A stretch of DNA of 54,760 nt, from NCBI GenBank assembly GCA_947474705.1, contig CANJJS010000026.1, positions 1-54,760 of the forward strand, in the 5' to 3' direction. This stretch comes from Acetobacteraceae bacterium. GTDB lineage: Bacteria; Pseudomonadota; Alphaproteobacteria; Acetobacterales; Acetobacteraceae. Positions 1 to 8,674 of the stretch are shown here, in pieces. Below the pieces are notes generated by a model. It did not search any database. It was not told the origin of the DNA and saw only the letters and a program-made list of their open reading frames with translations. Each line of letters opens with the position of its first letter. The stretch's first letter is position 1. The position numbers and the translations under genes were made by a program.

Positions 1-588
1 CAGCCAGCGGGCGGGCCGGCGCACCGCATCGGCCAACTGGGCCTTATAGAGGCTTCGCGGGATTTCCCGGGCCCCGAACTGGGTCAGATGCGCGGTCACG
101 AACTGTGTGTCCAAAAGCCGGAAACCCCCAAGACGCAGACGGGCGATCAAATGCACCAGCGCGACCTTGGAGGCATCGGTGACGAAGCTGAACATGCTCT
201 CGCCGAAAAAGGCACTGCCAAGCGCGACACCGTAAAGACCGCCGACCAACTCGCCATCCAGCCGGCATTCGATCGAATGGGCGTGGCCCAGACGATGGAG
301 TTCGGTGAACAGGCGCTCGATCTGCACGTTGATCCAGGTGTCGTCCCGGCCCTCCATCGGCGTGGCACAACCAACGATCGTGGCCGGGAAATCGCGATCG
401 GCATCGACCTCGAACCGGCCCGACAGGGTGGTGCGGGCGAGGCGTTTGGGCAGATGAAACCGGTCCAATGGCAAAATTCCCCGGCGTTCCGGGTCCAGCC
501 AATGCAGCTTCGCGCCATCGCGGGTTTCCGCCATCGGGAACATGCCGATGCTGTAGGCGCGCAGCAACAGGTCCGCGGTCAGTTCCAT
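1..588 (-). CDS. aat: Leucyl/phenylalanyl-tRNA--protein transferase, C-terminus cut by window edge
   Basis: Cytoplasmic enzyme that moves Leu or Phe from aminoacyl-tRNA onto proteins with N-terminal Lys or Arg, marking them for ClpAP (N-degron pathway). The reading frame begins MELTADLLLRAYSIGMFPMA, and the AYxxGxFPM stretch with a following WLDPERRG segment is the family's N-terminal signature. Further in are TWINVQIERLFTELHRLGHA, HSIECRLDGELVGGLYGVALG, FFGESMFS and, near the edge, LGAREIP-like FGAREIPRSLY. These match the family in order. 196 codons are present with no stop, so the last residues lie to the left of the window. The ATG at 588 is chosen because homologues start just before the AYxxGxFP motif. 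The gene is divergent from the VOC gene, 78 bp away. Confidence 0.95.
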   Translation of the reverse strand, partial: MELTADLLLRAYSIGMFPMAETRDGAKLHWLDPERRGILPLDRFHLPKRLARTTLSGRFEVDADRDFPATIVGCATPMEGRDDTWINVQIERLFTELHRLGHAHSIECRLDGELVGGLYGVALGSAFFGESMFSFVTDASKVALVHLIARLRLGGFRLLDTQFVTAHLTQFGAREIPRSLYKAQLADAVRRPARWL

Positions 589-666
589 TGGAGGCGCGCG
601 GGCTTGCCGGAACGGACGGCGAGTGGACTAATGACACATCCTCCAGACACGGAAAGGGAAGACGTC

Positions 667-1050
667 ATGGCAAAATTCACCTGGGAACATGTTCACCTCC
701 GCTCGCCCAACCCCGAGGCGACCGCCCAATGGTATCACGATAAACTGGGCGCCGACGTGATTCGCACGAAGATGGCCGATGGCTCAACCCGGATCGACCT
801 AAATCTCAGCGGGCAGAAAGTGTTCATCGCGCATGCCGACCCGGCGAAAGCGGGAGCCGCGCCGTCCTCGCCCTATCTGGGCCTGGATCATTTTGGGCTT
901 TGCACCGACAATCTGGACGCCGCCGTAGCCGATCTGAAAGCAAAGGGCGTCGAATTCACGATGGAGCCGAAGCAGATCCGTCCCGGCACCAAGATCGCGT
1001 TCATCGTCGCGCCAGAAAACGTATCGATCGAACTGCTGCAGCGGGATTGA
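667..1050 (+). CDS. VOC (glyoxalase/bleomycin-resistance fold) family protein
   Basis: A 127-residue single VOC domain protein, substrate unknown. It has paired beta-alpha-beta-beta-beta modules: EHVHLRSPNPEATAQWYHDK near the N-terminus and LDHFGLCTDNLDAAVADLKAKG in the second half. Candidate metal ligands are H8 or H10, H75 and E122 (VSIELLQ), the usual positions in glyoxalase I-like enzymes. The frame is open far upstream, but ATG 667 is preceded by an AAGGGAAG ribosome-binding stretch and fits the domain start; the upstream part is the antisense of aat. It lies 110 bp before the PrpD-family gene in the same direction, with a hairpin between. Could be a lactoylglutathione-lyase-like or small-molecule lyase/isomerase; the sequence does not decide. 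Confidence 0.85.
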   Translation: MAKFTWEHVHLRSPNPEATAQWYHDKLGADVIRTKMADGSTRIDLNLSGQKVFIAHADPAKAGAAPSSPYLGLDHFGLCTDNLDAAVADLKAKGVEFTMEPKQIRPGTKIAFIVAPENVSIELLQRD

Positions 1051-1057
1051 TCGGCGG

Positions 1058-1077
1058 GGGCGGCCACTCCGCCGCCC
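1058..1077 (+). terminator. Weak intrinsic terminator-like hairpin after VOC gene
   Basis: GGGCGGC at 1058-1064 pairs with GCCGCCC at 1071-1077 around a 6-base loop, followed by TTTCCCCTT. It sits 8 bases after the VOC stop. The U tract is short, so termination may be partial. Confidence 0.4.
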
Positions 1078-1160
1078 TTTCCCCTTCGTCCCCGGACCAT
1101 CCCGAAAACGGCGGAGCCAGGGGCCGCGTCCCACCCGCCTGACAAACACCGAGGACCACC

Positions 1161-2522
1161 ATGACCGAAGACCCCTCCTTCGCCTTGGCCCGCCACGTCG
1201 TGGCGACCGGGTACGAGGCCTTGCCCGCGGCCACCGTCGCAGCCACCAAACGCGACATCCTCGACACGTTCGGCTGCGTGCTGGGCGGCAGCGGCGCGCC
1301 GGGCATCGACGATATTTTCGCGCTCGCGGACCATTGGGGCGGGCGGGAAGAAAGCACGGTCGTGCTGCGCGAACGAAAACTTCCCGCGCCGCAAACGGCG
1401 CTGTTGAACGCCAGCATGGGGCACGCGCTGGATTTCGACGACACGCACGATACGGCGGGATCGATCCACCCCGGAATTTCGGTGCTGGCCGCCAGCCTGG
1501 CGGTCGCGGACACGCTGGGCGCGGTGGACGGCAAGACGTTCATCCGGGCGGTGGCACTGGGGTTGGACATATCCTGCCGGATCGCGCTGGCCTCCACGGT
1601 GGATCGGGGCTGGCATCGCACGGCTTGTATCGGAGTATTCGGCGCGGCCGCGGCTTCCGGTGTGCTGTTGGGATTGAACGCGGAGCTGATGCGGCATGCG
1701 TTGGGAATTGCCTACAGCCACGCCGCCGGCAACCGGCAATGCATTCTGGACGCGGCCTTAAGCAAACGCTTGCAGGCGGGCCAGGCGGCCAGCGCGGGCG
1801 TGTTCTCCGCCTACCTGGCGCGCAAGGATTTTTCCGGCGCCCATAATATCTTCAACGGCCGTTACGGTTTCCTGGAGTTGTACCAACCGGGCGGCGCCGA
1901 CGCGGCGCTGCTGCTAAAGGATCTGGGCGTGGCGTTCCGGGGCGATGGGCTGAGCTTCAAACCCTACCCGTGCGGGCGGCCGCTACACGCGGCGATCGAC
2001 GCCGCGCTGGCGGTCCGGGCCCAAATGGGCAACGCGAGCCTCGCGAAAGCGACGATCGGTCTCGACCGAGGCGCCTACGCCGACCAGTTCGAGAGCGGAC
2101 CGGTGCCACGACGGCCAACACAGGTAGTGGAGGCACAGTTCGCGCTGCCGTTCCTGGTCGCGACGGCGTTGACGCACGGACGCGTCGGGATCGGCGACGT
2201 CGCGGGCCTCGGCGACGCGGCGACGCTGGCATTATCGGACCGAATCGAGGGGCAGGCGCTGGACGCGGGGGCCAGACCCAGAGGTTGGGTCAGCATTCGG
2301 GCCGAGCTGACGGATGGTCGGACGGTGACGGTCGATGCGACCGATCCGATCGGCTCGCCGGAAAAGCCGCTGTCGGCCGAGCTGCTTCGGGCGAAATTCC
2401 GGGACAACGCGGGGAACGCGCGGCGCCCGATCGCCACGGCGGATGTGGACGCGGCGCTGGCGGCGTTGGAGGGGTTGGAGGATGTCGCGGACGTCGGGAC
2501 GCTGACACGGCGTTTCGGATGA
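1161..2522 (+). CDS. MmgE/PrpD family protein
   Basis: 453 residues, the normal length for the MmgE/PrpD family (2-methylcitrate dehydratase, cis-aconitate decarboxylase, iminodisuccinate epimerase and relatives). Visible landmarks are the N-terminal helical region with KRDILDTFGCVLGGS, the HALDFDDTHD motif near residue 95, GWHRTACIGVFGAAAASGVL in the middle, and FKPYPCGRPLHAAIDA at about residue 270, corresponding to the conserved KPYPxC region. The specific reaction cannot be read from sequence; there is no methylcitrate synthase or prpB nearby, so a role in propionate breakdown is not supported by context. The start at 1161 has GAGGA 7 bases upstream. It ends 25 bp from the convergent substrate-binding protein gene. 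Confidence 0.9.
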   Translation: MTEDPSFALARHVVATGYEALPAATVAATKRDILDTFGCVLGGSGAPGIDDIFALADHWGGREESTVVLRERKLPAPQTALLNASMGHALDFDDTHDTAGSIHPGISVLAASLAVADTLGAVDGKTFIRAVALGLDISCRIALASTVDRGWHRTACIGVFGAAAASGVLLGLNAELMRHALGIAYSHAAGNRQCILDAALSKRLQAGQAASAGVFSAYLARKDFSGAHNIFNGRYGFLELYQPGGADAALLLKDLGVAFRGDGLSFKPYPCGRPLHAAIDAALAVRAQMGNASLAKATIGLDRGAYADQFESGPVPRRPTQVVEAQFALPFLVATALTHGRVGIGDVAGLGDAATLALSDRIEGQALDAGARPRGWVSIRAELTDGRTVTVDATDPIGSPEKPLSAELLRAKFRDNAGNARRPIATADVDAALAALEGLEDVADVGTLTRRFG

Positions 2523-2547
2523 ACAGGACGACCCGTGGCGGCCTGGT

Positions 2548-4110
2548 TCACCTGCACCCGGCCGCCACGCGCGTATCGTTGATCCGGTCGCTCCCGGTCG
2601 GCGCATACCCCGTCAAATTCAACACGCACCCGGGACGGTACGCATAAAGATTGGCCCGGGTCATGAGTGTGAAATGCGACACATGCTCCGTGGTCAGCCG
2701 CGCCAGGCGCGTCAGTATTTCCAGCCGCCGCGGATTCGATGCTTCCAGCACCCGGCCCTCCGCGAGCAATGCGTCGATGTCCGGCACGACCGCCCCACCC
2801 GCGTTGACCGAGCCGCCGGTGCCGCCGACTTCCTGAAAGGTTTGCAACGGATCGCCCCGGCCGCCCCAGCGTCCCATGAAAATATCGCCGCGGCCCGGCG
2901 GCTTGCGGAACTGGGTATATTGCGACACGGCGACGATATCGAATTTGATGCGGATCCCAACCTCGGCGGCCAGAGCCTGCACCGCCTGGCCGATCAGTTG
3001 GTATTCGCTGGTATTCAGTAACAGCCAGGAAATATCCACGCCATTCGGATACCCCGCCTCCGCCAGCAACGCCCGTGCTTTCGCGGGGTCGTAGGGATAA
3101 AGCTCGTCCAGAGCCTTATCGTAATAAGGCGATGACGCCGTGAAGAGTTGCGCCGTCGGCGCGGCGACGCCGAAACCCAAAGCCTCCGCGATCGCCGGAC
3201 GGTCCAACGCGTGCATGAAGGCCCGCCGGACCTTCGAGTTGTTCAATGGTGGACGTCCGGTGTTCGGGTATATCGTCCACATGCTGCTCTTTTCGTTCAC
3301 CTGCACGGTCAGACCCGCCGCTTTGGCGTCCGCGATTTGCCGCGGCTCAATCAGCGCCAGATCGATCTGACCGGAACGCAGCGCGTTCAGCCGCGCCGAT
3401 GCGTCGGGCACGGAATGATGTTCCACGCCCGCCGGTCGGCCTTCCGTGCCACCCCAATACCCGTCGAATCGCTCCATGACCGTGCGCTGCGCCGCGTCGA
3501 ACCGCCGGACCTTGAAGGGCCCGGTGCCCACCGGTTTTAAGGTGGCGCCGAACGCGCCCTCCGTCAGCGACGATGGCGCGATCGCCATCCCGCCCTGCGC
3601 CGCCAGCAACCATGGCATCTGCCCGTTTGGCTCCGTCAACCGAAGCCGTACGGTCAACGGGTCGACAAACTCCACCGCCGCGATCCGGCTGACCGTGTCC
3701 ACGATCGACGAGCCCGCGCGTAACCCGAGATCTTTCGAGCGCGCGAGATTCGCGGCCACGGCGGCGGCGTCGAATTTGGTGCCATCGTGGAATGTCACGC
3801 CGTCGCGGAGCCGCATCGTGAATGTCGTCATATCCGCATTGGAAGACCAGGACACCGCGAGACGGGGAATGAGATTGCCCGCATCGTCCTGACCGATCAG
3901 CGAATCGTACAGCGCGATCAGTACCATTTGTGCGAGCCCGCTGGTGCTTTGCGGTTCCGCCGGGTCCAGGGACTGGTTGGCGGAGGTATCGTAAAAAATC
4001 AGCGTCGCCCTGGGGTTCGCCGGCCGCTCCGCGCAAGCGCGCGGCGGCGCGAACAATGGCGCGAGCAGCATCGACGCGACGGCCAGCAGCGGGCGGGTCC
4101 AGACTCGCAT
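2548..4110 (-). CDS. ABC transporter substrate-binding protein, family 5 (peptide/nickel type)
   Basis: 520-residue periplasmic solute-binding protein of the SBP_bac_5 family. A signal peptide is clear: MRVWTRPLLAVASMLLAPLF followed by an Ala-rich cleavage region around residue 25. The family signature follows: LIPRLAVSW, then TFTMRLRDGVTFHDGTKFDA (about residue 95) and later KVRRAFMHALDRPAIAEAL and PYDPAKARALLAEAGYPNG. The ATG at 4110 is chosen because it opens the signal peptide and has AGGA 8 bases upstream, although the frame is open for another 400 bases. No permease or ATPase genes adjoin it, so it is an orphan that must share a transporter. Ligand unknown; peptides, glutathione, opines or nickel are possible for the family. 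Confidence 0.92.
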   Translation of the reverse strand: MRVWTRPLLAVASMLLAPLFAPPRACAERPANPRATLIFYDTSANQSLDPAEPQSTSGLAQMVLIALYDSLIGQDDAGNLIPRLAVSWSSNADMTTFTMRLRDGVTFHDGTKFDAAAVAANLARSKDLGLRAGSSIVDTVSRIAAVEFVDPLTVRLRLTEPNGQMPWLLAAQGGMAIAPSSLTEGAFGATLKPVGTGPFKVRRFDAAQRTVMERFDGYWGGTEGRPAGVEHHSVPDASARLNALRSGQIDLALIEPRQIADAKAAGLTVQVNEKSSMWTIYPNTGRPPLNNSKVRRAFMHALDRPAIAEALGFGVAAPTAQLFTASSPYYDKALDELYPYDPAKARALLAEAGYPNGVDISWLLLNTSEYQLIGQAVQALAAEVGIRIKFDIVAVSQYTQFRKPPGRGDIFMGRWGGRGDPLQTFQEVGGTGGSVNAGGAVVPDIDALLAEGRVLEASNPRRLEILTRLARLTTEHVSHFTLMTRANLYAYRPGCVLNLTGYAPTGSDRINDTRVAAGCR

Positions 4111-4490
4111 GGGACGGTTCCTGTGCTTTTGTTGGCCCCAAACGCCGTTGTTCGGGACCCCCATAAGATAGCAGCCAGATAACCTTTGGCGAATGGGCCG
4201 CGATGGGGCGTCATACCAACTGACGGAACCTTTGGCTCTCCGGCGGCGATAACCGTCATGGTGGGCGGAGGCCGGCCATTCACGAATTTCGCGCTGAAAC
4301 AAGGTCATGGATGGCGCGCCCGCGCGCACCACGACGCGGTACGTCCGCCGGCGTGACGGCCGAAGGTTCCGGCAGTTGGTATCGGAGGCTGGCGGGCATG
4401 CGCGGCCGGTGACACCGCCACGCTTTTTTCCACAGCCGTCGATCGACCGGGTCCGGCCGGGACGATGGACTTGCGGTGTCCGGAGAAATG
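4111..4490. other. Intergenic region with no supported gene
   Basis: About 380 bases between the divergent substrate-binding protein and the cupredoxin gene. Open frames exist on both strands but have no recognisable product or start signal. Apart from the ribosome-binding site of the gene at 4110 and the Fur-like operator at its right end, I see no structured element. Confidence 0.5.
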
Positions 4491-4515
4491 TGCGATTGCA
4501 AGTCATTCTCAACTG
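4491..4515 (+). promoter_or_regulatory. Fur-box-like operator upstream of cupredoxin-FTR1
   Basis: The stretch contains GATTGCAAGTCATTCTCAA (4494-4512). It resembles the Fur consensus GATAATGATAATCATTATC and closely resembles the stronger site at 5996-6019. It lies 15 bases before the start codon of an iron-uptake gene pair, the place expected for iron repression. Confidence 0.6.
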
Positions 4516-4529
4516 ACCGGTGACAAGCC

Positions 4530-4862
4530 ATGCGCACCCGCCTCGCTCTGCTCCTGCTCCCGTTTCTGGCCGCCGTCGCGGCCCCCGCTTTCGCCGCCGA
4601 TCCGCCAGAGGTCGCGCTCGCGTTTCTCGGCGACCGTTTCGAACCCGCGGAGATCCAGGTCCCCGCGAATACCAAGGTGACCTTGAAGATCGAAAACCGC
4701 TCCAGCGGCGCCATGGAATTCGAAAGCAAATCCATGCACCGCGAAAAAGTCGTTCCCGCCGGCGGTAAAGCCACGGTGTCCATCGGCCCGCTCAAGCCTG
4801 GGCGTTACGACTTCTTCGACGATTTCCACCCGAAAATCGGTGGCGTGGTGGTCGCGCGCTGA
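4530..4862 (+). CDS. Periplasmic cupredoxin-domain protein of an FTR1 iron-uptake system
   Basis: 110-residue exported protein. Residues 1-22 are a signal peptide (MRTRLALLLLPFLAAVAAPA); the rest is one cupredoxin domain of the EfeO/FtrB type. The family pattern is visible: FEPAEIQVPANTKVTLKIEN, EFESKSMHREKV, IGPLKPGRYDFFDDFH. These acidic and His residues, rather than the classical Cys/Met copper site, are typical of iron-system cupredoxins. Family knowledge suggests it binds or oxidises Fe(II) and hands Fe(III) to the permease. The stop TGA overlaps the ATG of the FTR1 gene by one base, so the two are translationally coupled. A Fur-like operator is just upstream. No P19 protein or polyferredoxin partner gene is next to it. 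Confidence 0.88.
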   Translation: MRTRLALLLLPFLAAVAAPAFAADPPEVALAFLGDRFEPAEIQVPANTKVTLKIENRSSGAMEFESKSMHREKVVPAGGKATVSIGPLKPGRYDFFDDFHPKIGGVVVAR

Positions 4863-5776
4863 TGTTCGCCGTCGCCCTGATCGTCCTGCGCGAAACTCTG
4901 GAAGCGGCGCTGATCGTCAGCATCGTTCTCGCCGCCTCGATCGGCATCGCCGGGCGCGGCAGGTGGATCGCGGGCGGCGTTCTGGGCGGCGTGGCTGGCT
5001 CTCTGACCGTCGCGGTGTTCGCGGCCGCGATCGCCGAGTCCTTCGCGGGCAATGGCCAGGAAATTCTGAACGCCGGGGTCCTCGGCCTCGCCGTCTGTAT
5101 GCTCGCATGGCACAATATTTGGATGGCGTCGCACGCCCGCGAGATGAAAAGAGACGCCAACGCGCTTGGCCAGGCGGTTGCTTCCGGCGCGCGGCCACTG
5201 GTGGCGCTGACCTTGATCACCGGCGCCGCCGTCCTCCGGGAAGGGTCGGAGACGGTCCTGTTCCTGTTTGGCGTGACCGCCACATCGCAGGAACCCGCCA
5301 GCGCACTGATCCTTGGCGGTTTCCTGGGGTTGGCCGGCGGGGGTCTCCTCGGGGCCGCCCTTTATTTCGGCTTGCTGCGGATTCCGGTTCGCCGCTTGTT
5401 CTCGGTGATGGGGGTGCTGGTCCTCTTCCTCGCCGCGGGCCTCGCGGCCCAAAGCGTATCCTTTCTTGTGCAGGCCGACCTGCTGCCGTCCTTGGGCGAG
5501 ACGCTTTGGGACACGTCGTTCATCCTGGACGAGGCGACATTGCCGGGGAAAATCTTCCACACCCTGCTCGGATATGTGGCCCGGCCCAGCGGCATGCAAC
5601 TATTGGCCTGGGTTGGCACCGTCGTGGCGATCGCCGTACCCACGCATCTGATTGGACGGCGTCCATTGGCCATCGCGGCCGTCGCGGCCGCCGGCCTCCT
5701 CTGTATCGCCAGCCCCTCTCAGGCCGCGGATGCGCCCGCCACCCCCCAGACCTTCGCCGGACGCACGTCACGCTGA
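4862..5776 (+). CDS. FTR1 family high-affinity iron permease
   Basis: 304-residue inner-membrane permease with about seven hydrophobic segments. Both diagnostic REXXE iron-binding motifs are present: RETLE at residues 10-14 in the first membrane helix and REGSE at 126-130 (AVLREGSETVLFLFG) in the fourth. The role is import of ferric iron delivered by the coupled cupredoxin, as in EfeUO and FtrABC systems. The C-terminus ends with a further hydrophobic helix and a short Ala/Pro-rich tail. It overlaps the upstream gene by one base and is expected to be iron-repressed with it. The next gene downstream, 258 bp away, has its own Fur-like box. Confidence 0.95.
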   Translation: MFAVALIVLRETLEAALIVSIVLAASIGIAGRGRWIAGGVLGGVAGSLTVAVFAAAIAESFAGNGQEILNAGVLGLAVCMLAWHNIWMASHAREMKRDANALGQAVASGARPLVALTLITGAAVLREGSETVLFLFGVTATSQEPASALILGGFLGLAGGGLLGAALYFGLLRIPVRRLFSVMGVLVLFLAAGLAAQSVSFLVQADLLPSLGETLWDTSFILDEATLPGKIFHTLLGYVARPSGMQLLAWVGTVVAIAVPTHLIGRRPLAIAAVAAAGLLCIASPSQAADAPATPQTFAGRTSR

Positions 5777-5995
5777 AGTCCAGGTAGCGGCGACAAAAGA
5801 GCATCCGCCGTCACGGCGGCGACGGTCCAACCGCCCAATCCCTCGATCGGCGCCCTCCGGCCCGCGCCGCCCCATTACAACCCGCGCGACGCACGATCCC
5901 ACACGGATCCAGCCCCCGACGGTTGCCGACACACCTCGCCAGAAACGAAATTTCCCCATGTATGCACATGCTCTCTTGCGCGGCGGCGTCCAATA

Positions 5996-6019
5996 TGCAA
6001 TTGAGAATCATTCGCAATT
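5996..6019 (+). promoter_or_regulatory. Fur box upstream of outer-membrane protein gene
   Basis: The core TTGAGAATCATTCGCAA (6001-6017) within TGCAATTG...CGCAATT is a good match to proteobacterial Fur sites of the type TGCGAATGATTCTCAnnTGCA. It lies 16 bases before the GTG start at 6035 and resembles the site at 4491, suggesting a small iron-responsive regulon. Confidence 0.72.
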
Positions 6020-6034
6020 AAAGGCCGCATCGCC

Positions 6035-6793
6035 GTGAAACCTCTTGTTCCCATCCTCCTCGCCACCACCCTCCTTCCGTTATCGCCACCGGCCTGGGCC
6101 GATCTCAAAGTCCGCCTCCCCTACGTGGAATTTGGCGAACTGGAATTCGAACACAACGGTCTCGTCACCTTCGGCCCGAAAGGCTCGGCCAACGACCGCG
6201 CGGGCAGCTTCACGCATTCCGTCGGTTACGGCGTGACACCTTGGTTGAAAATCGAATTAGAGGCCGAAACAGCGACCGCCCCCGGCCGCTCCGCCACCTG
6301 GAACGCGGTGACGCTGGAAAATACGTTTCAGCTCACGGAGACCGGCAAATATATCTTCGATGCCGGCCTGTTCCTGGAATATTCCCGCGCGACCGGCAAA
6401 GGCGCCGACAGCATCGCCTTCGGCCCGATTTTATCTCGCGAACAACAGGGCCCTTTCGGCCTCGCTACACTGCATACGCTGAACGTCCTCGTTTCGCGCG
6501 AGGTTGGACCCAATGCGTCAAGAACCAGCGGCCTGCAATTCGCATGGCAATCCATCGCGCGGCTCCATCCACTCTTCGCCCCTGGGTTCGAATATTACGG
6601 GCGGATCGACGACGTCGCCCGCGCCGGCACCTACAACCAACAGCAACATTTCGTCGGCCCGGTCATCACAGGCACACAAAGCTTCTCGCCCTATGGGAAG
6701 TTAAAATATCAGGTCGGATATCTGTTTGGGACAACGACGGCGACACCGAAAAGCGCGATTCGCTGGAAACTGGAATACGAAATTCATTTCTGA
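6035..6793 (+). CDS. Probable outer-membrane beta-barrel protein, iron-regulated, function unknown
   Basis: 252 residues. The N-terminus (MKPLVPILLATTLLPLSPPA) is a signal peptide. The mature part consists of alternating polar/hydrophobic strands rich in aromatic residues and ends in Phe (KLEYEIHF), the usual C-terminal signature of outer-membrane barrels. I do not recognise a named family. GTG 6035 is preceded by AAAGG and immediately by a Fur box, so iron-repressed expression is likely. Its position after a cupredoxin-FTR1 pair suggests a role in iron or metal passage across the outer membrane, or in sensing iron stress; this is inference from context. It could also be a transporter-like or MetA-pathway-type barrel. 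Confidence 0.75.
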   Translation: MKPLVPILLATTLLPLSPPAWADLKVRLPYVEFGELEFEHNGLVTFGPKGSANDRAGSFTHSVGYGVTPWLKIELEAETATAPGRSATWNAVTLENTFQLTETGKYIFDAGLFLEYSRATGKGADSIAFGPILSREQQGPFGLATLHTLNVLVSREVGPNASRTSGLQFAWQSIARLHPLFAPGFEYYGRIDDVARAGTYNQQQHFVGPVITGTQSFSPYGKLKYQVGYLFGTTTATPKSAIRWKLEYEIHF

Positions 6794-6805
6794 CCGCGGC
6801 GGGTA

Positions 6806-8518
6806 TCACGGCAGTTCCTCGGGAATGGCCGCCAGCTTCCGGGCGCGCAGCCACAAACCCAGCGACGGATGCGCGGTGAAGACACAAAACGGAATCGCCA
6901 GCACCAGCCCAAGCGCGAAAGGGAGAGCCCAAACAACTGGCGTCCAGCCACGGCCCGCGAAGCATGCGAACGTGCCCATGCCGAGCAGCGTATGCGGCCA
7001 GAACTGCCGCGCCGCTTCACTCCAGGGAACGCCGCGATCCCCACGGGTCTGCGGCACCCAGGCGCCTTTGAAACCGATGGCGATGCGGATGGTTTCCATT
7101 GTTTTGGAGAGCGTGTTGATCGCGTCCATCAGCAAGGTGAACACCGTTTCCAACACAATGCCCGTCAGCAATCGAGCCGTGCCGCCGTAGCGCGCGCGTT
7201 TGGCACCGGAAACCAACAATTCCAGATACGCCAGGAGCTTCGGCGCATAGACCGCGCCCATCCACACCACGCTCGCCGTCAACGCCCAGCCGAACGGAAA
7301 GGGCGAGGTCCGGTCGGTCGCGGCGATCCAGGCGGCCGACAGGAGCAGCGCCAGATGGAACGGCGCGCTGCCGAACAACAGAATGGCCTGGATCAACTGC
7401 CACCGCCCCATCGGCCGCAGCCCAGGCATACGCAGAAAATGCCGGTATTCCAGGTTCCCGGCAAGCCAGCGCAGTTCCCGCCGGGTGAACTCGGGAAGCG
7501 CGGGAGGGTTGGCCTCGTACGACCCATCCTCTTCCGCCAGCAGCCGGATGCCCCATCCCGCGCCGCGCAACATCGCTGCCTCGATCTGATCGTGCGACAG
7601 AATATGCCCGCCGTCCGGCAACAAGGGCAGGCGGCAATACGTCCGGAAGGGCGCGATGCGGATGATCGCGTTGTGGCCCCAGTAAACGCAGGAATCGTCC
7701 TGCCACCAGGCCAGCGCGGCCGCCCAGGTGCGCATGCCCGCGCGCATGCCGAATTGAAACAACCGGGGGAAGGCCGAGGCCGCGGGCAGCCCCACGGTCA
7801 GATGCTGGACAATTCCCAGCGACGGATCGTCCCGCATCGCCAGCACGAGGTGTTGCACCGCGTCCGGTGTCATCAGTGAATCCGCGTCCAGCACGAGCAC
7901 GAGTTCGAACCCTTCGGCGTGCCGGTCCATGAAATCCATGATGTTGCCGGCTTTGAAGCCGCTGTTCTCCGTCCGGCGCCGGTAACGGACCCTCCCCGCG
8001 TTTTCCCGTGCCTGGAACACCGCGACGGCGGCTTCCTCCGCGCGTGCCGCCGCCCCATCGCCGGTATCGGACAGCACGAACACGGCGAAAGCCTCCCCAA
8101 CGCCCGCCGCGTCGAGTCCGCGCAGAAGCGACTGTATGGGCGGCAACACCATCGCCATGTCCTCGTTCCGCACCGCGACGGCGATCGCGGTGGGCGGTAA
8201 CACGCCCTGAAACGAAACCGGCGGCCGCGTGGCGGGCCGGAACAGCCGGATCGCGAAGCCAATCGATCCATTGGCGGCGCAAAACCCGATCCAGGGGGCG
8301 GAAATCAGGCCACTGACGAACATCGCCACCTTCGCGGCGGTCCAGCCTCCCGGCGCCAGGGCATGGACCAAAGACCAGCCGAGCAACGCGGTGACGGCGG
8401 CGACAATCAGGATCACGGTCAGGCGGCGTAGCAACATGCGGCGGGCACTCTCGAAGGGCCGCCGGGTTATGGCTCGGCCTGGTCCGGGGCGGTATAGGGC
8501 GCGGACATCCGTCGCCAT
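6806..8518 (-). CDS. opgH: Glucans biosynthesis glucosyltransferase (OpgH/MdoH-like)
   Basis: 570-residue GT2 membrane glucosyltransferase that builds the beta-1,2 backbone of osmoregulated periplasmic glucans from UDP-glucose. The catalytic features are the D-x-D motif in LVLDADSLM (D211, D213), [10 protein letters not shown] at about 307, AEEDGSYE at 328-335, and RRELRW at 346-351, in the place of the (Q/R)xxRW motif. Hydrophobic segments lie at about 33-50, 60-85 and several between 365 and 540. ATG 8518 is chosen because it gives a normal N-terminus before the first membrane helix; ATG 8437 is an alternative. No opgG partner adjoins it. It is divergent from hisS over a 156-bp intergenic stretch and converges with the barrel gene. 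Confidence 0.9.
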   Translation of the reverse strand: MATDVRALYRPGPGRAITRRPFESARRMLLRRLTVILIVAAVTALLGWSLVHALAPGGWTAAKVAMFVSGLISAPWIGFCAANGSIGFAIRLFRPATRPPVSFQGVLPPTAIAVAVRNEDMAMVLPPIQSLLRGLDAAGVGEAFAVFVLSDTGDGAAARAEEAAVAVFQARENAGRVRYRRRTENSGFKAGNIMDFMDRHAEGFELVLVLDADSLMTPDAVQHLVLAMRDDPSLGIVQHLTVGLPAASAFPRLFQFGMRAGMRTWAAALAWWQDDSCVYWGHNAIIRIAPFRTYCRLPLLPDGGHILSHDQIEAAMLRGAGWGIRLLAEEDGSYEANPPALPEFTRRELRWLAGNLEYRHFLRMPGLRPMGRWQLIQAILLFGSAPFHLALLLSAAWIAATDRTSPFPFGWALTASVVWMGAVYAPKLLAYLELLVSGAKRARYGGTARLLTGIVLETVFTLLMDAINTLSKTMETIRIAIGFKGAWVPQTRGDRGVPWSEAARQFWPHTLLGMGTFACFAGRGWTPVVWALPFALGLVLAIPFCVFTAHPSLGLWLRARKLAAIPEELP

Positions 8519-8674
8519 GCGCGTCCGTTTCCCGCGGGTTCGAGCCGTCACCGGTCTCTTGTCCGCCCCCAGTCGCGAGACGATCGAAACCGCCTGGCGA
8601 AGCGGCGAACCCGTGATATATCTCTTGTCCGAACACCTGCTCCGTCTGACGCCCCATTTTCGACAAGGCTTCCC

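Noticed and set aside
2548-4110. Part of a complete dipeptide ABC transporter operon
   Set aside because: No permease or ATPase genes adjoin this gene or the second binding protein at 31153.
4111-4512. Extended N-terminus of the substrate-binding protein
   Set aside because: The signal peptide begins at ATG 4110 and has its own ribosome-binding site, and the extension has no recognisable sequence.
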